A stretch of 64,000 nt of DNA. Source: Leptospira chreensis. GTDB taxonomy: Bacteria; Spirochaetota; Leptospiria; Leptospirales; Leptospiraceae. The first letter of the stretch is position 1, and every line of letters begins with the position of its first letter. The translations under genes and the position numbers were made by a program. Shown piece after piece: positions 17,949 through 25,459 of the stretch. The stretch is taken from assembly GCF_016919165.1 (NCBI RefSeq), contig NZ_JAFFPS010000071.1, positions 355,428 through 419,427 on the forward strand, given 5' to 3'. The notes beneath the pieces are model-generated. The model did no database searches and was not told the DNA's origin. It was given only the letters and a program-made list of their open reading frames with translations.

Positions 17949-19589
17949 ATGGGTGGTTTGATGAAAAATATCCTTTGGAAAAAATCACCAATGGCTATTT
18001 TCTATAGTTTCTCTTATTTTTTGTATGGTTTCATTTCTTTTTCATTTGGAGTTTGGATTTTCTTTCACGGAGTTTTTATTACTTTATTTTCAATCCTTGT
18101 ATTACTTATAGATTTCTTTCTCGATCATAACTGGAACAAAAACTTTAAGTTAAATACGATATTCCGTTTGGTTCTATGGACTCTCTTTGTGATGGCATTC
18201 AGTTACCAAGAAGTCTACCAAACAGCATTGACTTTGGATCTTTTGATTTATTTTTTCCAACACATCTCTTTGTTATATTCTGATCTTTTTAATTTTTTAT
18301 TGGAATGGAAACTGATCCAGTGGATGGCACTGGGAATCGGATTTTATTTGATTGTTTGGAATCCGGAGAAAGAACAAAAAAGACATTGGTTCCTACTGTC
18401 TTTTGGTTTGTTGTTACTTGTTTTCTTACGCTCTGGTTCTTGGATGAATCCCGACTTAAGTTGGAATCAAAACCAAAAGGCACCTAACAATGTACAGAGA
18501 GTGAAATCAAACCTGGAATCTATTTCTGGTAAACCAAACCTTGTTTTGGTTTTGTTGGAAGGGGTTCCGAGAAAACATTTGGTAAAAATCAAATCTCGTT
18601 ACATTAATTTTTCGAACTTAGAAGGATCTCATTTTTGGATCCCTATGCCACATACTTCCAAAAGTCTATTCACTTGGATGACAGGGATTTCACAACTGAA
18701 TCACACTCGTTTGCAGTTGGACGGCTCTGTAATGGAATCCAATCTTCCCAAACAATTAGAGAGAACACATAATTATCACACTTCTATGATCTACACCCAA
18801 TCCATCTTCTTTGAAGGGATGGATCAGTTTTTCCCCAAAATCTTTCAAACTGTTTGGGAAAAGGGTGATTTGGAAAAACGTTATGGAGGATTGTATCCCT
18901 CCTTTAGCTGGGGAATGGATGACCGAGTGGTTTTACCTGCATTGAAACAAACCTCTGATTTTAGCAAACAACCTTTGTTTGTTTTGATCGGTCTTAGCCA
19001 AACCCATAGTCCTTATTTTGTATCCAATGAAAAATCCAGAGTTTCCTTTCGATCACCTTTGGATCGTTATATGGTTTCGCTTGAGGAAGAAGTGGAGGTG
19101 TTGGATTCTATTATTTCTTATTGGAAAGAAAACTCTTCACGGGAAACGGTTCTTATCCTTTCTGCCGACCATGGAGAATCCTTTGGAGAAGAGGGAGCTC
19201 ATGCCCATAACTACTCTTTATACAATCAGGAAACCGATGTTCCCTTTTTATTGTATTTTATCAAATCGGGTCAACTCTACATTCCAAAACTAGGAACTTC
19301 GGTAGATTTCAAAGATACGATCTTAAGTTTACTCGAGACTCACTCGAACCAAAAAGAAGAAATATTAAAATCAAATTTCTTTAGTCCCGATTACAGTCCG
19401 AATTTAGTTTTAAAAACATGGAATTCTGAAATTCAAAAATCTTGGATTACCGAAGGTAAAAAGTATATATATCATAGTGATCGGGATCTATTAATCGAAA
19501 CAGATTTTATGGAAGAAAAAAGAGTTCCGATTACAAATTCCCTTTTGAAAAAAAAAGTATTGGATGAAATATATTCTAATATTCGTTAA
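17949..19589 (+). CDS. membrane sulfatase-fold phosphotransferase (LtaS/MdoB-like)
   Basis: I choose the ATG at 17949, one base after the pbpC stop. A start at 17928 would overlap pbpC, and 17961 is also possible. About four or five membrane segments occupy residues 10-170, followed by a periplasmic sulfatase-type domain with NLVLVLLEGVPRKH (metal site and catalytic-Thr region), MPHTSKSLFTWMTG and LSADHGESFGEEGAHAHN. The latter is the metal-binding histidine motif of alkaline-phosphatase-fold enzymes. It probably transfers a lipid-derived phospho-headgroup to an envelope glycan or lipid; the substrate is unknown. It is the third gene of the A2M-pbpC operon and overlaps convergent tetR by 4 bp. 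Confidence 0.82.
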   Translation: MGGLMKNILWKKSPMAIFYSFSYFLYGFISFSFGVWIFFHGVFITLFSILVLLIDFFLDHNWNKNFKLNTIFRLVLWTLFVMAFSYQEVYQTALTLDLLIYFFQHISLLYSDLFNFLLEWKLIQWMALGIGFYLIVWNPEKEQKRHWFLLSFGLLLLVFLRSGSWMNPDLSWNQNQKAPNNVQRVKSNLESISGKPNLVLVLLEGVPRKHLVKIKSRYINFSNLEGSHFWIPMPHTSKSLFTWMTGISQLNHTRLQLDGSVMESNLPKQLERTHNYHTSMIYTQSIFFEGMDQFFPKIFQTVWEKGDLEKRYGGLYPSFSWGMDDRVVLPALKQTSDFSKQPLFVLIGLSQTHSPYFVSNEKSRVSFRSPLDRYMVSLEEEVEVLDSIISYWKENSSRETVLILSADHGESFGEEGAHAHNYSLYNQETDVPFLLYFIKSGQLYIPKLGTSVDFKDTILSLLETHSNQKEEILKSNFFSPDYSPNLVLKTWNSEIQKSWITEGKKYIYHSDRDLLIETDFMEEKRVPITNSLLKKKVLDEIYSNIR

Positions 19590-20257
19590 ACGGTTTTGTG
19601 ACCATTTAAAAGTGTTAGGATCGAAGTTCGAAGAAAACTTTTATAATCTAAAACAAAGATGTCCAATCCATCTTCTTTGACTGCTTCTCTTACTTGGTTC
19701 GAAGGAAATCCATGTGACCAAGAACCAACCGCTAAGGCATGGCATTGCATAAGAAACAAAAATCCTGATTTTTCATTTAGAAATGGGAAGGCTTGACAAA
19801 GAAGTGGTAGGATTCGAAAGATTTGTCCTTTTAAACTCAGTTTGAATTCACGAATGGTTTCCACACTGGCATTTTTTTCTAAGATGGTAGGGACAATAGG
19901 AAGTAGTTTTAAAAATCGAACATGTCCGTCCATGGAGTCAACAAACCATTTGGAAAACACATCGGCATCGACTGGTTTTGTTTCTGTTAGAAATTTTTCC
20001 ATATCCAAAAACCACGCTTCATAATCGGCATTGTGAACACGAAGACAAAGGTCTTCTTTTGTTGGAAAGTATAAATACAAAGTTCCTTTCGCAATTTTGG
20101 CTCGTTTGGCAACTTCATCCATAGAGAGTTCCGCCCAATCTTTTTTTTGCAAAAGGAAGGCTGCGGATTGGAGAATTGTAGTTCGTTTGGAAAGTTTGTC
20201 TTTTTCCAATACGGCTCTTTTTTTTGGCGATCGTTCTGCAACCAACACGCGACTCAT
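19586..20257 (-). CDS. TetR-family transcriptional regulator
   Basis: 223 residues. The HTH spans about residues 28-75 (AAFLLQKKDWAELSMDEVAKRAKIAKGTLYLYF, typical TetR, with KGTLYLYFPTKEDL). The C-terminal ligand domain is unassigned. The N-terminus is basic (AERSPKKRAVLEKDKLSKR). Three regularly spaced palindromes lie 51-105 bp upstream of the start, so it probably represses itself and possibly the divergent DUF5329 gene. It is convergent with the sulfatase-type gene, overlapping 4 bp. Confidence 0.92.
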   Translation of the reverse strand: MSRVLVAERSPKKRAVLEKDKLSKRTTILQSAAFLLQKKDWAELSMDEVAKRAKIAKGTLYLYFPTKEDLCLRVHNADYEAWFLDMEKFLTETKPVDADVFSKWFVDSMDGHVRFLKLLPIVPTILEKNASVETIREFKLSLKGQIFRILPLLCQAFPFLNEKSGFLFLMQCHALAVGSWSHGFPSNQVREAVKEDGLDIFVLDYKSFLRTSILTLLNGHKTV

Positions 20258-20307
20258 ACCTCCAATCTAGGAAACTCTGAAAAAATATGCTAGAAAAAAA
20301 CGATTAT

Positions 20308-20362
20308 TGACTAGAGGTCAATTTAAAGTAACCAGCGGTCATTTACATGTGACTTATAGTCA
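20308..20362. promoter_or_regulatory. triple TetR-type operator, 21-bp period
   Basis: Three 13-bp palindromes lie at 20308-20320 (TGACTAGAGGTCA), 20329-20341 (TAACCAGCGGTCA) and 20350-20362 (TGACTTATAGTCA). All fit TGACY-N3-RGTCA; the third is perfect and the other two have one mismatch. Start-to-start spacing is 21 bp both times, two helical turns, so bound dimers would sit on one face. The site lies between tetR and the divergent DUF5329 gene. Confidence 0.75.
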
Positions 20363-20491
20363 TAAAATTCCTATTTTTTGTAAGGATTTGGTTAAATCTT
20401 TCTATACAAAATTAAATTTACGAATCAATATTCGATCAAAAGATAAACTTATTTTTTGATTTCTAACCAATCGGAAAATTAGGATGTGTTT

Positions 20492-20902
20492 ATGAAAGTT
20501 CGTCGAATCAGTTGGATTTTTTTCTTCACTTTGTTTTTCGTTGGTCTGGAGTTTCCACTTCTTTATGGAAAAACAAGTAATTGTCCACAGTTAACGGAAG
20601 AACAGAAGATTGAAAAACTTTTGTCTGGAGTTGGAAAACTCCAAGGAAGTTTGATTCGTAATGGAGAAACTCATTCCGCAGAAGCGGCAGAGAAACACCT
20701 TCGTTATAAATTGGAAGAAGCAAAAAAATCCTTCTTTGCTCCCGATCCCAAAGAATGGACTGCCAAACTATTCATTGAAAAAATTGCTTCGAAATCCTTT
20801 TTAACCGGAACACCGTACCAGATCAAATTCTTTGATGGAAAAGAAATCAAGTCAAGAGACTGGTTACTCGCAGAATTAAATAAAATAGAATCTTGTTTAT
20901 AA
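20492..20902 (+). CDS. DUF5329-family periplasmic protein
   Basis: The start at ATG 20492 has AGGA at 20481-20484. It is preferred over an in-frame GTG at 20486. The protein is about 136 residues: signal peptide (ISWIFFFTLFFVGLEFPLLYG), then NGETHSAEAAEKHLRYKL, FIEKIASKSFLTGTPYQIKF and SRDWLLAELNKIESC, which match my recollection of the DUF5329 family. The function of that family is unknown. It is divergent from tetR with the triple operator between them, so TetR control is possible. Confidence 0.75.
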   Translation: MKVRRISWIFFFTLFFVGLEFPLLYGKTSNCPQLTEEQKIEKLLSGVGKLQGSLIRNGETHSAEAAEKHLRYKLEEAKKSFFAPDPKEWTAKLFIEKIASKSFLTGTPYQIKFFDGKEIKSRDWLLAELNKIESCL

Positions 20903-21031
20903 TTGAAAGAAGCGAATGTTCTACTGAGCATCAGTGGGAAACAATTGGGAAAAAAAATTGATAAACAATGGTTGTAAAAAAATAAAACTCATATAGCATA
21001 ACCCACCATACCCATACGGTAGGAGCCCCTT

Positions 21032-22207
21032 ATGTTTCGATTTTCGTTTTTTTATCTTTTGATCCTACTCTTTAGTTTTTCCTTATCGGCACAGAAAATA
21101 GAATCAGAGTTTTCGTTTAAAACGGACTTCGCTGTTCGACCTACATTTGTGGAAGGGGATAACCCATTCTTTGTGAATGGTGGTAAGTGGGTTTATTTGG
21201 GAAGGACTGCCGACTTTGATGAACCTGGATTGTATTTTTATGATACCGAATCCAAAGAGAAAATCTATCGTCCTGTTCCACTGGAAACATATTACCTTTC
21301 CCATCCAACCGAATTTTTCGGAAAGATAGAAACAACAGGCAAACGCCTACCACTGACCATTTATGAATTTTTATTTTATGATGAAGTGAATCACCGTGCA
21401 GGCTTTGTGATTGAAAACAAACACAATTCAGTCAATGGTAAACGGTATTTTTTTATGGGGTGGAATCTTTCGACCAATGCCATAGATGTAGTGGAACCAA
21501 TTTATGAAATTGGTGAAGTCGATAAAAAATCATTTGCCATCAGTTCTGTTGTTGGGTATTCAAGGGAAGATAATACGGGTTATTTTACCTTTGCCGTAGA
21601 TGCAGATTTAAAAGACAATGAATCCGTTGATGTAACTGTTTTTATTTATCAAATTCAAAATCAAAGTTTAAAAAAGTTAAAAGAATACAAATCAAAATTT
21701 TATCCTTATACACCGGAATTCCATCCAGAATCAAAACAAATCCTAATCGCCTGTTATGCGGAAGACTTTCAAAAAAGAAATCCAATGGGATATTTGTATA
21801 AAGTAGACTCAAATTCATTCCAGGAATTTTCCATTCCTTCCACTCCTTATGGTATTAGTTTTTCTAAAGATGGAAAGTATTTATATATGGCAGCTGCTGA
21901 CACAGGTGAAGTTCGTATGTACAATACAGATAATCTTTCCGATATGAAAAAATCTAAATGGGGAACACATGGTCATAAATTGGGGTTTTGGAAAGAAGGG
22001 GAACTGGTTTGGGTTCGTAACTCTGGGCTTCATATTTATGATCCCATCACTCTAAAGCAGAAGAAAGTCATTCCGACAAAAAAATTCTATAAGAATCAAA
22101 TTAATGTGAGTGGGTCGACCTTTTTGCCATTTCGTAAACTACTCCTTCGCAATATATTGGAAGATACGACTGGCGGTGCCGCCAACCGTATCTTAATCGC
22201 CGATTAA
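21032..22207 (+). CDS. exported beta-propeller-like protein, unknown function
   Basis: 391 residues. A signal peptide (FFYLLILLFSFSLSA) is followed by repeating strands of WD/YVTN type, for example NGGKWVYLGRTADFDEPGLYFYD, FSKDGKYLYMAAADTGEVRMYNTDNL and KEGELVWVRNSGLHIYDP. It probably folds as a periplasmic beta-propeller. No catalytic motif is seen. It is monocistronic as far as the sequence shows. GGAGCC lies 7-12 nt before the ATG. Confidence 0.75.
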   Translation: MFRFSFFYLLILLFSFSLSAQKIESEFSFKTDFAVRPTFVEGDNPFFVNGGKWVYLGRTADFDEPGLYFYDTESKEKIYRPVPLETYYLSHPTEFFGKIETTGKRLPLTIYEFLFYDEVNHRAGFVIENKHNSVNGKRYFFMGWNLSTNAIDVVEPIYEIGEVDKKSFAISSVVGYSREDNTGYFTFAVDADLKDNESVDVTVFIYQIQNQSLKKLKEYKSKFYPYTPEFHPESKQILIACYAEDFQKRNPMGYLYKVDSNSFQEFSIPSTPYGISFSKDGKYLYMAAADTGEVRMYNTDNLSDMKKSKWGTHGHKLGFWKEGELVWVRNSGLHIYDPITLKQKKVIPTKKFYKNQINVSGSTFLPFRKLLLRNILEDTTGGAANRILIAD

Positions 22208-22212
22208 AATTA

Positions 22213-22229
22213 ATTCCCTTTAAGGGAAT
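22213..22229. terminator. short palindrome after the propeller gene
   Basis: ATTCCCTT-T-AAGGGAAT is symmetric, so the practical fold is a 6-bp stem with a 5-nt loop. It lies 5 bp after a plus-strand stop and 25 bp from the stop of the convergent NmrA gene. There is no T-run, so it is a weak or bidirectional terminator candidate. Confidence 0.3.
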
Positions 22230-22253
22230 GCAACCTAAACGAAGTGTTTGGAT

Positions 22254-23102
22254 TTATTTCCAAGCACCTGCATTTTCTTTTGCATACTGACTAAAGGAGA
22301 TAGGATCTTTTCCTGTTAAAGTTTTAATTGTATCAACGATTGCTGATGCAAAGCCGTCTTTTAAGGCACCTGCAATCATCACAAGAAAAGCCGCATAATC
22401 TTTGGGAAGACCAGCAGATACAAGTGAAGATTCAAATACTTTTGGATCCACATCTACATATCCAATTGTTTTTCCACTTACTTTCGTTAAATGGTCTGCA
22501 ACTTCATTGTGATCGATGGATTCAGGTCCTGTCAAAGTGAAGGCTTGGTTTTCGTTTTTGGATGTTGTGAGAAGCACGGCAGCAACAGAAGCAATGTCTT
22601 TTGCATCAATGAAACTTGTTTTTGCAGTTCCACCTGGGAAATAAATCTTTCCGTCCTGTTTGATACCTGAGATCCAAAATGTATGGAAGTTTTGCATAAA
22701 CCAGTTCGGACGAATGATATTCCAAGGAATTCCCGCGCCTTCGAGTAGTAGTTCCGTTTTGCGGAATGGTGCTTCCGGTGGTGCGTGTTCCACACCCATT
22801 GCCGTCATCAGCACAAGTTTCTTCAAACTAACTTGTTTTGCTTTTTCGATCCAAGGGGAAAGAATTTCATATTGATTGGTTTGGCCGGGAGGGCTTAAAA
22901 AATAAGCGGCATCCACTTTTTCCAAAACTTCCAAACCTTTGTTCAGTTCGCTAGAATCAGCAAACACCCAATGTAATTTCTCGGAACTCTTTTGAGATTC
23001 CGGTTTTCTTGATCCTGCGAAGACTTCATGTCCTGCGTTTAATAATTCGGTTACGAGATGACCGCCAACGAGTCCAGAACCGCCATATACAAATACTTTC
23101 AT
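22254..23102 (-). CDS. NmrA-type NAD(P)-binding protein
   Basis: 282 residues. The Rossmann motif is MKVFVYGGSGLVGGHLVTEL, followed by SRKPES at the cofactor-specificity position and an atypical SDR body (KLVLMTAMGVEHAPPEAPFRKTE, NIIRPNWFMQNF, FIDAKDIASVAAVLL). The family covers NADP(H)-dependent quinone or azo reductases and redox-sensing regulators; I cannot choose among them. It is divergent from an AraC regulator across a 147-bp gap, which suggests that regulator controls it. Confidence 0.85.
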   Translation of the reverse strand: MKVFVYGGSGLVGGHLVTELLNAGHEVFAGSRKPESQKSSEKLHWVFADSSELNKGLEVLEKVDAAYFLSPPGQTNQYEILSPWIEKAKQVSLKKLVLMTAMGVEHAPPEAPFRKTELLLEGAGIPWNIIRPNWFMQNFHTFWISGIKQDGKIYFPGGTAKTSFIDAKDIASVAAVLLTTSKNENQAFTLTGPESIDHNEVADHLTKVSGKTIGYVDVDPKVFESSLVSAGLPKDYAAFLVMIAGALKDGFASAIVDTIKTLTGKDPISFSQYAKENAGAWK

Positions 23103-23162
23103 AGTTAATCCTTGAATTCGGAAATGAATCCGTTATTGTTTCTCTATAATACTCCGAAAAAT

Positions 23163-23221
23163 ATAGACTGTCTATGTCATAAAATATTAAAAATATATCC
23201 AAACGTATAAATTGATAGACA
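23163..23221. promoter_or_regulatory. ATAGAC palindrome and repeat in the nmrA-araC gap
   Basis: ATAGAC-T-GTCTAT (23163-23175) is a perfect palindrome. The half-site ATAGACA recurs at 23215-23221. Both lie between the divergent NmrA-type and AraC-type genes and may be the AraC-type regulator's operator. Confidence 0.4.
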
Positions 23222-23249
23222 TTTGGTGAATATTTGAGAAAAAAAGACT

Positions 23250-24146
23250 ATGGATCTACTTTCTGATATTCTCGCCTCGGCTGGTTGGAAAAACGACCTA
23301 CTTTCCAAGGGTCAAATTTTTGATAGTTTTGGGTTTCATTTCCCCTGTGAAAAAAGTGGAGGTTTTCATGTCGTAACACAAGGCAGTTGTTATGCGAGGA
23401 TCGGCGGAACCATTATCCCTTTGCACAAAGGGGATCTTATCTTTATCACGAGAGGAACCAATCACGAATTATTGTCCGACCCCAAAGCTAAAGTAGTAAC
23501 CATAGAACGATTCCTCGGTGATAAAGAAATTCGGGTCAAAAAAGAAAACCCTGTCACCACCTTTGTTTCCGTTCGTTACGAAGTCCCGCCAGGCCCCATC
23601 CACCCTTTATTTTTGGAACTACCAGAATACATTCATATATCTTATGAAACCATCCAAGCCCACCATGCCCTTGGAGATATCATTCAAATCCTTTCTCGTG
23701 AATTGGAACTCAATCTTGGAACCGATTTAATTGTACAAAGATTAACAGACATTTTGTTGTATTATATGTTACGAATGTGGCTAGGCCAAAATGTAGATTC
23801 CCAAGCGGGTTGGATCAAAGCCTTTCATGACACACAAGTTTTGTATGCCCTCGAAAAATTACACAATGGATACAGTAAAGATTGGACCATTGAATCTTTA
23901 GCAAAGGAGACTGGAGTCTCGAGGGCCAATCTCGCCAACCGTTTTCGTGACGTTCTCGGAATTCCTCCGATGGAATACTTGGCAAAACTCAGAATGGAAA
24001 AAGCCAAACAATTATTTCAAAAGGGAAATATGGGGCTTGAGGAAATTGCACAAAATGTAGGTTATGCGTCTGCTTTTTCTTTTTCGAAAGCGTACAAACG
24101 TATTTTTGGAAATTCACCGAGTCGTGAGTGGAAACGAGTTGTGTAA
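23250..24146 (+). CDS. AraC-family regulator with cupin sensor domain
   Basis: 298 residues. The N-terminal cupin-like sensor (about 15-170) has FHFPCEKSGGFHVVTQGS and IIPLHKGDLIFITRGTNHEL. The C-terminal tandem HTH of AraC type (about 200-298) has WTIESLAKETGVSRANLANRF and LEEIAQNVGYASAFSFSKAYKR. It binds DNA and responds to a small molecule. It is divergent from the NmrA-type gene, its most likely target. The last 33 bp overlap the 3' end of the convergent sigma-factor gene. Confidence 0.92.
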   Translation: MDLLSDILASAGWKNDLLSKGQIFDSFGFHFPCEKSGGFHVVTQGSCYARIGGTIIPLHKGDLIFITRGTNHELLSDPKAKVVTIERFLGDKEIRVKKENPVTTFVSVRYEVPPGPIHPLFLELPEYIHISYETIQAHHALGDIIQILSRELELNLGTDLIVQRLTDILLYYMLRMWLGQNVDSQAGWIKAFHDTQVLYALEKLHNGYSKDWTIESLAKETGVSRANLANRFRDVLGIPPMEYLAKLRMEKAKQLFQKGNMGLEEIAQNVGYASAFSFSKAYKRIFGNSPSREWKRVV

Positions 24147-24983
24147 AAGCGTCCGAATGTTTTCTAACTGATTTTTTTTTGGTAAGAATTCGGGGTGATT
24201 GCGAAATACTTCTGCTGCTTTTCTAATTTTAGAAGTATCGGTCATCATGGGTTTGATTTCTTTCCATCTCCCATCTAATTTCATTTGTTCTGAAAGTTTG
24301 AGATAGGATTTAATCCTTCCGGCCCTCGTTGCATAACCTAATCGATTGGGGCAATGGCAAGGGTTTTCTGCTTTTGTGAGACCACATTCTTTTCCAAGAA
24401 ATGTTTCCATTTGTTTTCTGGACCTAGATAATTTCTGGCGAAACGCTTCTGGACGAATTCCCATCACGGATGCTCCTTCTTCACTCGAAGTTTGAAACAC
24501 TTCTCCTAAAAGATAGGCCATTCTATACGGTCTCGACAGACCTTGTAACATAGAGTAGGTGCAAGCTACCTGCACATGTAAAACAAGTTCGGAAACTTGG
24601 GGAGAGGGCTCTTCTTCCATGGTAACGGTTGGAAATTCGGGAGGGACATTGTATGTGTTTTGCGTTCGGTGAAGTTCTTCCCGAATGGCCCGAAGATGCA
24701 CTTTCCTTCGTTCCATTTTCGATTTTTGTACATTGATCAAGTGGTTACTGGCGATCCGATAGATCCAAGTCGAAAGTTTACTTTCTTTTCGAAACCCGCC
24801 TAGGTTTGTAATCACTTTCACCAAAATTTCTTGGGTGGCGTCTTCCGCATCTTCCGGGTTCCATAAAAATTTCAATGCCAGAGAAAATACTTTTGGTTGG
24901 AAGATTTGAATGAGCTCCTCCAAAGCATTAGTTTTTCCAGCGAGTGAACTTTCTAATAGAGAAAGATGCGGATCTTCTATCAT
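24114..24983 (-). CDS. ECF-type sigma factor with long C-terminal extension
   Basis: 289 residues. Region 2 (about 20-95) has PKVFSLALKFLWNPEDAEDATQ and LSTWIYRIASNHLIN. Region 4 (about 150-210) has RMAYLLGEVFQTSSEEGASVMGI and RKQMETFLGKECG. An extension of about 80 residues after region 4 begins with a cysteine cluster, KECGLTKAENPCHC, which could bind a metal. Such extensions can replace an anti-sigma factor. It overlaps the upstream DUF1304 gene by 4 bp and is presumably co-translated with it. The target promoters are unknown. Confidence 0.88.
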   Translation of the reverse strand: MIEDPHLSLLESSLAGKTNALEELIQIFQPKVFSLALKFLWNPEDAEDATQEILVKVITNLGGFRKESKLSTWIYRIASNHLINVQKSKMERRKVHLRAIREELHRTQNTYNVPPEFPTVTMEEEPSPQVSELVLHVQVACTYSMLQGLSRPYRMAYLLGEVFQTSSEEGASVMGIRPEAFRQKLSRSRKQMETFLGKECGLTKAENPCHCPNRLGYATRAGRIKSYLKLSEQMKLDGRWKEIKPMMTDTSKIRKAAEVFRNHPEFLPKKNQLENIRTLLHNSFPLTTR

Positions 24984-25357
24984 CGATTTTTATTGGCTAT
25001 ATAATGAACAATGAGTGCAAGTAATGCCGGTAGACCTTGTGAAAAGAGAATGGAAAACTTAGCCGTTGCCGAACCATAAATTCCTGCGACCACTACACAG
25101 ATGAGAAAAAACAAAATGGTTTGGAATTTTTGATTTTGGTCTTTGATAAAGAGTAGAGCCCAAAAAAGTCCTGCAGCTAAAAATCCATTGTAAAGACCTT
25201 GGTTTTTTGCCAACTTAGCCGTGATCTCTGCTGTTTCTGGTGTTAGTTGGAAGACTTTCATTCCAAACTCGGTTTTCCATAGAAACATTTCCAATACTAA
25301 AATGAACACGTGTTCTACGGCCACAAAGCCAGTCAAGATGAGGGAAGTGAGTTTCAT
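24980..25357 (-). CDS. DUF1304 membrane protein
   Basis: 125 residues with four hydrophobic segments: VAVEHVFILVLEMFLW, a GLYNGFLAAGLFWALLF segment, TILFFLICVVVAGIYGS and LPALLALIVHYIAN. EHVFILVLEMFLW and NQGLYNGFLAAGLFW are characteristic of DUF1304 inner-membrane proteins, whose role is not known. It overlaps the ECF sigma factor by 4 bp (ATGA), so the pair may work together, the membrane protein perhaps feeding the sigma factor. That link is inference. Confidence 0.85.
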   Translation of the reverse strand: MKLTSLILTGFVAVEHVFILVLEMFLWKTEFGMKVFQLTPETAEITAKLAKNQGLYNGFLAAGLFWALLFIKDQNQKFQTILFFLICVVVAGIYGSATAKFSILFSQGLPALLALIVHYIANKNR

Positions 25358-25459
25358 ACAATTCTCCTAAAGAATGATTTTCCTATTGGGACAATTGATT
25401 TTACCGTTTGTGACAGAATTACGAGAAAAAAATAAAAAAAATCCACTGGTTTTGAATGA

